64,000 bases of DNA from Maribacter sp. (GTDB lineage: Bacteria > Bacteroidota > Bacteroidia > Flavobacteriales > Flavobacteriaceae): assembly GCA_011050675.1 (NCBI GenBank), contig DRFI01000017.1, forward strand, positions 1-64,000. The letters run 5' to 3'. The position numbers were made by a program, and so were the translations under genes. The notes below the pieces were generated by a model. The model worked only from the letters and a program-made list of their open reading frames with translations, did no database searches and had not been told where the DNA came from. Position 1 is the first letter of the stretch. Each line of letters begins with the position of its first letter. Positions 57,701-64,000 of this stretch are shown here, piece after piece.

Positions 57701-60700
57701 ACAGGGATCGGGATTAATTAGACCAAATATTTTGGTAGAAATTGTTGACCCTTTAGGTAATATTATCGATAGTGGTACTACTGGGTTAATTGATGAAAAT
57801 ACAGGAGTAAATGATTGGAGAAATATCAATATTCCACCATTAAATCCTGGTGCAAATAGTACAATTGATATTGTTATTAGAACAATAGCAACGGGAACGA
57901 ATGGTAACGATGTAGCTATTGATAATATCAAAGCTTTTCAAAGTCCAGAACAATGTTCTCAAACTGTTTCAATAGATGTAACAGTTGATGCAGGAAATGC
58001 TTTTGAGGCAGCATTGTTATCTTCTGATGATTTAGATTGTAATGCAGATAATTCTGGTTCAATTACATTCGAAGTAGATAATTATGGAACAAGTGGTTTC
58101 GAATATAGTTTAGATAATTTTGTAAGTATTTTAGGTAGTACTACAGTGTCTCCACAAACTATATCAGGTCTTTCAGCCGGAAATTATACCGTATATGTTA
58201 GAGATGCAGGTAGTACGCTACCAGGTTGTTCAACTTCCTTTGATCATACTGTTTTAGAGCCAACGTTAATAATTGCCGATGCAGATCTTACACAAGACTT
58301 TACATGTAACAATGGTGGTGCAGAAATTACGGCTAGTGCAACTGGTGGAACACCAGGATATGAGTATCAATTAGAAGATAATGCAGGTGTACCTATTACG
58401 GCATACCAAACAGGCACTGTTTTTAGTGGATTATTAGCAGGGACATATAATGTTCGTGTAATGGACGCTAATGGGTGTTCAGATTTAATAGATGCACCTA
58501 TTGTAATTACCGCTCCTTTAACTCCGGTATTTACGCTTGAAGAAACAGTTTGTTATAGTGGAAGTAATGATGCTACAATTATTGTAGATGTAACTGCAGG
58601 AAATGGTGATTACCAATTTAGAATAAATGGTGGTTCTTATATAATTCCAACTCCAGCAAATGCAACATCTTATACGTTTACCGGACTTTCAAGTGGTACA
58701 TATACTATTGAAGTAACTGATGCATTTGGTTGTGATGCTCCGGCTCAAACAGTAACAATAGAACAACAAGTTACGGTTAGCGCAAGTGCTAGTACAATTA
58801 CAGCTTGTGGTACTGATAGTGAAATTAATATTACTGCCGCAGGTGGTGATGGTAATTATGTATATGCAGTGGTTGCTGATGGTGTAACTCCGACGGCTGG
58901 TGATTATGCAACAACAAATCCAGTTACCGTAATAGGTATTGGTGATTATGATGTGTATGTTCTTGACAAAAGTGGAGCAGCAGATGCATGTCCTGCAATG
59001 TATGATTTAACTATTGACCAAGATGCTCCAGTAGCGGGAACGCCAACAGTGGTTGATGTTACTTGTTTTGGTGGTAATAATGGTAGTATTTCTTTAGCTC
59101 CAAGTGGTGGTGAAGCTCCATATACGTATAGTGTTGATGGAGGAACTACTTTTGGATCGGTTAGCTTATTCAACAATCTTACTGCTGGCACTTATGATGT
59201 TAGGGTAAGGGATGTAAATAATTGTGAGGTTACTTTGTCTGTTCCTGTGGATGAATTGCCGCAAATAGTTGCAGAGAACGTTCAAACAGTAGATTATACT
59301 TGTAATCAATTAGCTGAAATTACGGTAGGTAGCGTTACCGCTACAATTGGCGGTTCTGGTTCATATCAATACAGTTTAAATGGTGGTACTTGGACAGCTG
59401 CAACTACAGGTGGAACAGTTTTCACTGGTTTGACCGACAATACGTATACCGTTCAAGTTAGGGATGCGAACAATATTGGATGTACAATAAGTCTTTCAAA
59501 CATTATAATTGCACCTTTACCAACAGAACCTGTACTAAGCAGTAGCATTACATACAATTGTGATGGTTCTGGAAATATTACGATACTACCTAATGATGCA
59601 TCATTTACATATAGTATTGATGGAAATACGCCTCAAACTAGTAATATATTTAATAATGCAATTGTTGGTCAACATACAATTACCGTAGATTATGGTAGTG
59701 AGTGTACAACAGATATTATAGTTGATGTTCAAGCAGGTAATGCTTTTGAATCTGCGATACTTTCATACGAAGATTTAGATTGTAATGCAGACGCTTCTGG
59801 TACTATTACTTTCGAGGTAGACAATTTTGGAGCGGGAGGTTATGAATATAGCTATGACAGTGCTTTTGCTACTATTGAAGGTAGCGATACTGCATCTACT
59901 CATCAAATAACTGGTTTAGCTGCGGGTAATTATACCATTTATGTTAGAGATGTTGATAATCCAATTGCTGGTTGTACTGTAACATTGACTCAAACAATTA
60001 TTGAGCCAACCTTAGTGGTTGCCGATGCAGATCTTACACAAGATTTTACATGTAACAATGGCGGTGCAGAAATTACGGCTAGTGCAACAGGTGGTACTCC
60101 AGGTTATACGTATCAATTAGAAGAAGATGTACTCGGAATTGTAACTGCATACCAAACAGAAACCGTTTTTAACGGGCTGCCTGCCGGAACGTATTATGTT
60201 CGTGCGAGGGATGCAAATGGTTGTTCAGACTTAAGTGATACACCAATTGTAGTTACTGCTCCATTAACTCCGGTATTTACACTTCAAGAAACGTTATGTT
60301 ATAGTGGTAGTAATGATGCAACTATTGTTGTAGATGTTACTGCAGGAAATGGTGATTACCAATTTAGAATTAATTCAGGATCTTGGTTATCACCAACGCC
60401 AAGTAATGCAATAACTTATACCTTTAGTAATCTTGCAAACGGAACTTATACTATAGATGTAAGGGATAGTTATGGCTGTCCTTCTGCTCAACAAAGTATT
60501 ACCATAGAACCACAATTGCAAGCTTTTGTTGATGTTGTCGATATAAGTAATTGTGCAGATGGCACTATTACGGTAACGCCTTCTGGAGGTGACGGCAATT
60601 ATGCATATGCTTTTGTTCCAACGACCACAAGCCCTTCAGGCTTATTTGGATCATCAAATTCATATATAGTAACCCCTGGCAATGAAGGTATTTATGATGT

Positions 60701-63700
60701 ATATGTAAGAGACAATGCAGCGGTTACGCCTTTCTGTGAATATGTGGAAACGGTAGAAGTAGATCCTGCTGTAGCTTTAACTTTTACAGCATCAGCTACA
60801 AATCCAATTTGTCATGATGGTTTAGGAAATATTGAGGTCAATGTCACTTCTGGCGAGAACCCGTTTACCGTGCAAATTATCGATTTAGACAATGGTGGAG
60901 CATCAAACCAAACTTTAACCAACGTTGTTACCTCGACAACGACATTTTATAATCTTTCTCCAGGAAATTATACTATTAACGTTAGAGATACCGATGGTTG
61001 TTTGATTTCTGATACGCCAATAAACATTGCTAATCCTGATGAACTATTAGCAGATATTGAACCTATCTTACCTCCTGGATGTGATCCTGACCCAAACCAG
61101 TACGGTTTTAGGCTAATTAACTATCCTACTACTTTGGGAACTTTAGAATTTAGTGCAAATGGAGGGTCAACATGGCAATCAGGTAATTCATTCGTGGGTG
61201 CGTCTTATGCTTCCGGAGTTGAGGTGGAACCTGCTATTAGGGTGGTTGGTACTAATTGCCGTATTGATTTGCCAAGATACACTATACCTTATCCTTTGGA
61301 TGATCTCAATATTGACTTAACCGCTAATCTTATTAGCTGTAACAATCTTGAGGTTACCGTACAAGGAACGGCAGGTTTAGCACCATACCAATATACATAC
61401 TCGGAAGATCCGGCAAATTTTGACCCATCTACTGCTGTATGGACAGCTTCCACAGCAGGAAACCATGTATATTCAGGGTTAATTCCTGGGCGTACGTATG
61501 TTTTTTATGTGCGTGATAGTAGTCCTTGTTTACGACAAAGTAGTGTTAACGTGAATGATATTGTGCCACCACCTGTGCAAATTAATGCTTTGGTAACACC
61601 AACTTGTGACGGACTTAATAATGGGCAAATTACATACACTGTCATTGAAAACACATTAGGAGAACTAGGAGGTTCTTTCGATTGGGATTTTTATAGATTA
61701 GAACCTACTTTAGCGCCAACACTTGTTGATTCGGGTACTATGGCTACATTTACTTCGGGCGATAGTTTTGTAGTACCTACCCCTGCAAGTTTACCAGAAG
61801 GTGATTATTATGTAGAAATTAGAGGTACGGCTCCCAATAATTGTATTATCGGAGGTGAAAATATTCGTGTTAGAGAATTAGACCCAATAACATATATACC
61901 AGCCGTCTTAAATGATATTACTTGTGCGAATAATGGAATAATACAGATTCAGAACATTCAAGGCGGTGGCGGAACTTATACTTATACCCTTAGTAGTAGT
62001 AATTTCACTTCAAACATTGTAACAACGTTGAACTCTATAGAGGTTCCAATTTCTAATTTAAATGATGTTACAGCAACTCCTTTTGATATAAATATTGATG
62101 TAACAGATCAGTATGGTTGTACAGTGGTAACACAGACTGTTTCAATGAATACTGCCCAAAGTCCATCAATTGATAGTATTTCAATTGCAAATTGTGCAAC
62201 ACCGCTAAGTTTGACAGTAAATGCTACTGGTGGAACGGGAACATATCTGTATTCTATAAATGGAGGAACCACTTATTTGGATAATGGAGGCGTATTTAAC
62301 AATATAGCTTCAGGCGCATATAATGTATCTATCATTGACGGAAATGGATGTACAGATACCGATACGGTAGATGTTAATCCTGTTTTAGAAGCTGATGTTA
62401 GTCTTACTAAATTGTTGGATTGCTCTTCTTTACCTGATGCAGATATTACGATTGAGGTGAATTTTGGCTCTGGTAATTATGATTATGAGATTTCTAATGG
62501 CTTGGGAGCTGTAGTAGCAAGGACCAATCTGCCGACTAACCCATATATTTTTAATACGTTAGTGCCAGAAGATTATATCATTACCATATATGACAATAAT
62601 ACTTCCTTACCTGAGTGTAATAGGGTGTTTACTATAACAGTACCGCCAGCAATAATGCCAGTAATATCTATTGACGCTTATGTTGACGCTAATTGTAATG
62701 ATTCTGATGATGGAACTATTACGGTATCTGCAGTAGATAGCGGTATAAGCCCCTTCACCTTTGAGATTATTTCAGGACCAGGAAGTAGCGTAACCTTTCC
62801 AATTGCGGCAACATCGTCTACAGCAACAAGGGCTACTTTTGAAGGCTTAGAAGGCGCGGTTACAACAGGAATTACGTATACCATTAGGGCAACTGCAGCT
62901 AATGGATGTTTTGTGGATACCACCCAAATCATTATAGAACCAGATGCTATTAATAATGTTGATGCCTCGGTAATAGAATTTGGTTGTACCGTTGGTAATA
63001 ATTCAAACAATGCGACTGTAACAGTAGATACAGCTGCAATTACTGGAGGTAGTAATACATATGTAACCTATGAGTTCATTGATAGTAGTTCTGCAGTGGT
63101 TCAATCTGGAGCGTCAAATGTATTGACTGTAACAGATAGAACGGGAGAAACTTATACTATCAACGTATATGATGATAAAGGTTGTTCTGGTAGCACAACG
63201 GCTACTGTACTTCCTTATGATGAAATGACAGGTGCAACGGCTGCGGTAACTACTACAGTTACGTGTGCTCCAGGAAGTGATGGTGTAATTACGGTTACAG
63301 CAACATCTTCTGCTAGCGATAATACTAAATATGAATACAGTATAGATAACGGAACAAGTTATGTATCAACCAATGTGTTTAGCGGATTGTCTGCTGGAAA
63401 TTATAACTTCTTGGTTAGACATACCGATACTGGTTGTATTGTAACAGCTTCAGCTATAATTGAAGAACCAAATACGTTTACCATTGATGTTGTTAAGACA
63501 AGTGATGTAGTTTGTATTGGAACGGATACAGGCGAAGTAACTTTTGAATTGGTTGATGCTATATATAGCACTGGTTTTGATTGGGAAATTTTCCGAACTG
63601 ATAATACTTCTGTTGATAGTGGTTCGGAACTGGCAAATGGTCCAACTCCAATTATTAATTTAGGTGTTGGTGAATACTATGTTTCTATTTCACAGGCTAA

Positions 63701-64000
63701 TAATCCGTTCTGTACCAATGTTGAATATTTCAATATTGCAGGTCCTGATGTTGATATTAGTGGAAACACTGTAGTAACTGATATTACTTGTGTGCCAGGA
63801 AGCGACGGAACAGTTACTATCACTGATGTTGTCGGTGGTTGGGGCGGTTATATATATTATGTTGACACGGTAGCTCCAACATTGCCAACTGATTTCGTAG
63901 CCAACGCTACTTTTGATTCGTTACCTGCAGGTACATACCAAGCTTGGGTACGTGATGCTGAAGGTTGTGAGAAACTTATTCAAGATAATATTGTACTTGA
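51714..64000 (+). CDS. Giant SprB-like surface adhesin, incomplete at the right edge
   Basis: One open frame of at least 4,095 codons; it has no stop before the window ends, so the real protein is larger. Signal peptide FFILFLALGLQTAVSQ follows the ATG at 51714; an in-frame ATG at 51666 is an alternative. The N-terminal ~400 residues precede a DUF11-like domain (GQTLDYVLTFENIGNDDGVN) and a Cys-containing spacer. From about 54.35 kb to the end there are about 35 SprB repeats of roughly 75-95 residues, each starting with a Cys after a strand and ending G-T/D-Y-x-V-x-V-x-D-x-x-G/N-C. A block of seven repeats is duplicated, and one copy has a ~203-residue insertion. SprB-type proteins are moved along the cell surface in gliding; the T9SS C-terminal tag should lie beyond the window. 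Confidence 0.88.
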   Translation, partial: MGKHYSKCLFFILFLALGLQTAVSQVKNDFDVRYEADIRGELTFIANNIVNRQIAERTERRWVYRNGSWRREDVTIPAVSPNDPLNATGSSSDFNDNYNMQYIDVDNDNTTFSSSSANLEIPDVDCSLVRYAGLYWSAVYVNPDRSNIDDIKFRAPGGAYQNITADEIIFDGNGDVDFGYYSPYAAYKDVTSIVSGLANPNGDYYVANVRASTGNSVSGGISGGWKMVIVYENPNLPGDKFITTFDGYAGVKSGESIDIPVNGFTTLPAPFPVYANMGVAALEGDNRIGGDALQINANGTFTTLSNGENPGNNFFNSSITQFDSQYTNRNPNSINTLGWDVGLFEIPNGGASNTIIPNGSTSAILRASSSQDKYDIFFTSFDVDIIAPNIVLEKRVQTPGGVDITGQGVNLGQTLDYVLTFENIGNDDGVNYTIRDVLPVNVSPPDGRSFFNASDFSFPAPICTGSPRTCYEITYTYDPLTREIVFNIPDVYVEDEDGEYSIIFRVQVAENCFDFINACSDLIENLAYSSYRGENNSAQVNDDPSVTDFNTCGFVIPGATNFLLDDLSDCNFQRTIELCGTSAILNAGDGFDSYVWYRDTNSNGEIDATDIEINDGDPDNDPSTQVVTLVGQYIVDKIVADPCKGFKEIITVEPFGSGNLPNPVTEYFNEVNSDTDPSNDIPGEIVFCSDDSSFLPKIFLCGINDSQPLAVNIVDALSVSWELLDVGSCGVNAVVGEDCANKALTCSWTEVGTGSNYLLNAPGEYRLSVIYQNGCTSRFYFKGFQNNLDIDFNNRDIVCDTDGNITITNLGSGYGFQLVDNDTNNIIVPFSANNGPSFDFATGENGSYRVEVTQLDTNGDIIEDACIFTTPVIGIRERAITYDVNVTPETCFSLGTINLQITDADAPYAFEIRSNDGANGGLGTLIDSQNGHGDNNYTFTDVSAGDYIAYISTDEGCSYSEEITIIDENDLAVTASVSQAITCEDGTILMSATGGNPEYSYAIWTYVDEGGTTVTSFPTFADIPATNFQTSQTFNVSAAGDYTFLVLDRNGCYVESNTVSIEYQPTADFDPTTVVDVLCFGEATGRIQYTITNANGYTLLFTLYDSADQPLANNSSGNFPNLATGDYKVTINQTRGTASCDSEETFTIAAPLAAISGDAVLVQDYTCLQDGIIEAQNVAGGTAPYSYSIDGINFVPDTTANANRFENLTDGSYTVTIRDANDCTFITNQIVIDRPNPPTDLTIVESQITCPAQTANLTVNAINGTAPYTYSIISPATIAPTSTTGNEAAFNGLAPDTYTVRVTDSDGCFYDENYTINAIIPLSASGTTTQPISCFGAADGIIRFNVNFQAGQNFTYTVTGPTGVVRTGGTEAVIDNINGLVAGDYTLDILDTDTNCTYTVTHELEGPASALTISSLIETQPSCTSDGSVSVLATGGWGSYAYVLNNPDASVFGNNTTGTFTGLTQSGTYNGTITDANNCSIPFTFDLVPATAPVLVITPNQDCFDDAVLLTLTASVSSGGDGAFRYSLNGGVFSSTNVFANLSAGTYTVDVRDGNNCIDSESITINPALTVSASASNITACGTNTDIDISAAGGDGNYVYAVVGDGVTPTTGDFGASSTISVTGTGDYDVYVRDNNGNTDFCETPFDITIDKDAPLALAISNSEILCSGENQATLTIVATGGEAPFTYSINNGTTYQPGNTFNNLGAGTYNIRVRDVNNCDVSQVYTISEPFTLSASAAVTQLVECNPADGAEVRVTNAQGGTAPYTYSFDGGSTYGTSAIGFLLAGTHTLYIKDANDCTFPMSVTIDQAPTPPNVVLTPEVDYSCDGTGIVTITPDNPNLDYTYNLNGIANTPADSNVFTDVPVGTHTITVDYISSIPPARSELMREDFGIGPNVSIPQIDTTYYCYESQDASLGTCSDANLNINDLQYSVTSRIVAPFGAWVSPVDNSGNPNGRYLAVNVGNPGVNTIVYSKTNIEIIPNRDVEVDLDVINLVRQGSGLIRPNILVEIVDPLGNIIDSGTTGLIDENTGVNDWRNINIPPLNPGANSTIDIVIRTIATGTNGNDVAIDNIKAFQSPEQCSQTVSIDVTVDAGNAFEAALLSSDDLDCNADNSGSITFEVDNYGTSGFEYSLDNFVSILGSTTVSPQTISGLSAGNYTVYVRDAGSTLPGCSTSFDHTVLEPTLIIADADLTQDFTCNNGGAEITASATGGTPGYEYQLEDNAGVPITAYQTGTVFSGLLAGTYNVRVMDANGCSDLIDAPIVITAPLTPVFTLEETVCYSGSNDATIIVDVTAGNGDYQFRINGGSYIIPTPANATSYTFTGLSSGTYTIEVTDAFGCDAPAQTVTIEQQVTVSASASTITACGTDSEINITAAGGDGNYVYAVVADGVTPTAGDYATTNPVTVIGIGDYDVYVLDKSGAADACPAMYDLTIDQDAPVAGTPTVVDVTCFGGNNGSISLAPSGGEAPYTYSVDGGTTFGSVSLFNNLTAGTYDVRVRDVNNCEVTLSVPVDELPQIVAENVQTVDYTCNQLAEITVGSVTATIGGSGSYQYSLNGGTWTAATTGGTVFTGLTDNTYTVQVRDANNIGCTISLSNIIIAPLPTEPVLSSSITYNCDGSGNITILPNDASFTYSIDGNTPQTSNIFNNAIVGQHTITVDYGSECTTDIIVDVQAGNAFESAILSYEDLDCNADASGTITFEVDNFGAGGYEYSYDSAFATIEGSDTASTHQITGLAAGNYTIYVRDVDNPIAGCTVTLTQTIIEPTLVVADADLTQDFTCNNGGAEITASATGGTPGYTYQLEEDVLGIVTAYQTETVFNGLPAGTYYVRARDANGCSDLSDTPIVVTAPLTPVFTLQETLCYSGSNDATIVVDVTAGNGDYQFRINSGSWLSPTPSNAITYTFSNLANGTYTIDVRDSYGCPSAQQSITIEPQLQAFVDVVDISNCADGTITVTPSGGDGNYAYAFVPTTTSPSGLFGSSNSYIVTPGNEGIYDVYVRDNAAVTPFCEYVETVEVDPAVALTFTASATNPICHDGLGNIEVNVTSGENPFTVQIIDLDNGGASNQTLTNVVTSTTTFYNLSPGNYTINVRDTDGCLISDTPINIANPDELLADIEPILPPGCDPDPNQYGFRLINYPTTLGTLEFSANGGSTWQSGNSFVGASYASGVEVEPAIRVVGTNCRIDLPRYTIPYPLDDLNIDLTANLISCNNLEVTVQGTAGLAPYQYTYSEDPANFDPSTAVWTASTAGNHVYSGLIPGRTYVFYVRDSSPCLRQSSVNVNDIVPPPVQINALVTPTCDGLNNGQITYTVIENTLGELGGSFDWDFYRLEPTLAPTLVDSGTMATFTSGDSFVVPTPASLPEGDYYVEIRGTAPNNCIIGGENIRVRELDPITYIPAVLNDITCANNGIIQIQNIQGGGGTYTYTLSSSNFTSNIVTTLNSIEVPISNLNDVTATPFDINIDVTDQYGCTVVTQTVSMNTAQSPSIDSISIANCATPLSLTVNATGGTGTYLYSINGGTTYLDNGGVFNNIASGAYNVSIIDGNGCTDTDTVDVNPVLEADVSLTKLLDCSSLPDADITIEVNFGSGNYDYEISNGLGAVVARTNLPTNPYIFNTLVPEDYIITIYDNNTSLPECNRVFTITVPPAIMPVISIDAYVDANCNDSDDGTITVSAVDSGISPFTFEIISGPGSSVTFPIAATSSTATRATFEGLEGAVTTGITYTIRATAANGCFVDTTQIIIEPDAINNVDASVIEFGCTVGNNSNNATVTVDTAAITGGSNTYVTYEFIDSSSAVVQSGASNVLTVTDRTGETYTINVYDDKGCSGSTTATVLPYDEMTGATAAVTTTVTCAPGSDGVITVTATSSASDNTKYEYSIDNGTSYVSTNVFSGLSAGNYNFLVRHTDTGCIVTASAIIEEPNTFTIDVVKTSDVVCIGTDTGEVTFELVDAIYSTGFDWEIFRTDNTSVDSGSELANGPTPIINLGVGEYYVSISQANNPFCTNVEYFNIAGPDVDISGNTVVTDITCVPGSDGTVTITDVVGGWGGYIYYVDTVAPTLPTDFVANATFDSLPAGTYQAWVRDAEGCEKLIQDNIVL
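56391..60780 (+). repeat. Seven-repeat super-unit duplication in the adhesin
   Basis: Two consecutive blocks of seven SprB repeats match in order, and a partial eighth repeat of a third block follows. Marker pairs are 56448/58800 (offset 2,352), 57990/59733 (offset 1,743) and 58281/60027 (offset 1,746). The difference of about 609 bases equals an insertion in the first block. Confidence 0.75.
57336..57953 (+). other. Domain inserted within the adhesin repeats (jelly-roll-like)
   Basis: About 206 codons between VDY and the Cys of SQTVSIDV, whereas the matching place in the second repeat block (59694-59702) has three codons. The segment begins RSELMREDFGIGPNVS and contains DVEVDLDVINLVRQGS and WRNINIPPLN, resembling secreted beta-sandwich (carbohydrate-binding or MAM/jelly-roll type) domains. 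Function inferred only. Confidence 0.55.

Noticed and set aside
52454-63010. Minus-strand frames inside the adhesin gene
   Set aside because: Their proline- and serine-rich translations are by-products of the Gly/Thr-rich coding strand.
54350-64000. Regular repeats as a CRISPR or tandem-repeat array
   Set aside because: The repeats are 200-300 bases apart, diverged, in frame and all encode SprB modules, so they are protein repeats.

Overview
This is a low-GC chromosomal segment from a member of the Bacteroidota, almost certainly a marine Flavobacteriaceae species of the Maribacter/Zobellia/Cellulophaga kind. The reasons are the CHU_C (type B) type IX secretion sorting domain, a PorP/SprF-family protein, a giant SprB-type adhesin, a Bacteroidota-type YbeY, DUF4175, head-GIN and OmpH-like proteins, TAnnTTTG promoter boxes and few Shine-Dalgarno sequences. 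No rRNA, tRNA, insertion sequence, prophage or CRISPR array was seen.

Layout. 0.3-5.3 kb: a very large multi-PAS histidine kinase followed one base later by a single-domain response regulator. 5.4-16.4 kb: exported hydrolases (MBL-fold enzyme, S8, M1, S41 and S10 peptidases, a PIG-L deacetylase, an NlpC/P60 lipoprotein), with rnpA sharing the S41 operon. 16.5-18.2 kb: an orphan 5-methylcytosine methyltransferase and a small protein with a possible nuclease-like core. 18.3-23.5 kb: elaA, rpiB, rnr, head-GIN protein, LysE-family exporter. 23.6-31.0 kb: a minus-strand block with an OmpH-like lipoprotein, a methyltransferase, mnmG, ybeY and a DUF4175 membrane protein. Two perfect 16-bp parS centromere sites bracket mnmG, which suggests the origin-proximal part of the chromosome. 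31.2-31.8 kb: a lipoprotein gene broken by a stop codon in its signal peptide. 32-44.4 kb: gltX, rlmF, a PepSY protein, an M14 peptidase, katG, a VOC protein, an SPFH protein and glnS. 44.6-49.1 kb: a two-gene surface operon, a CHU_C-tagged secreted protein plus a PorP/SprF protein fused to two SPOR-like repeats. 49.7-50.7 kb: a small winged-helix-like protein overlapping a methyltransferase gene. 51.7 kb to the right edge: one open frame of at least 4,095 codons encoding a repetitive secreted adhesin that runs out of the window.

How the parts fit. The right-hand 20 kb is the most distinctive. The CHU_C/SprF operon and the giant adhesin gene share an upstream module: a 15-bp identical box, a second related box exactly 26 bp on, and a promoter -7-like ATATTTG whose 8-bp window starts exactly 60 bp on. 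This suggests that both are switched together. The adhesin contains a duplicated block of seven SprB repeats, and only one copy carries a ~203-residue inserted jelly-roll-like domain. Several convergent gene pairs are separated by clear bidirectional terminators.
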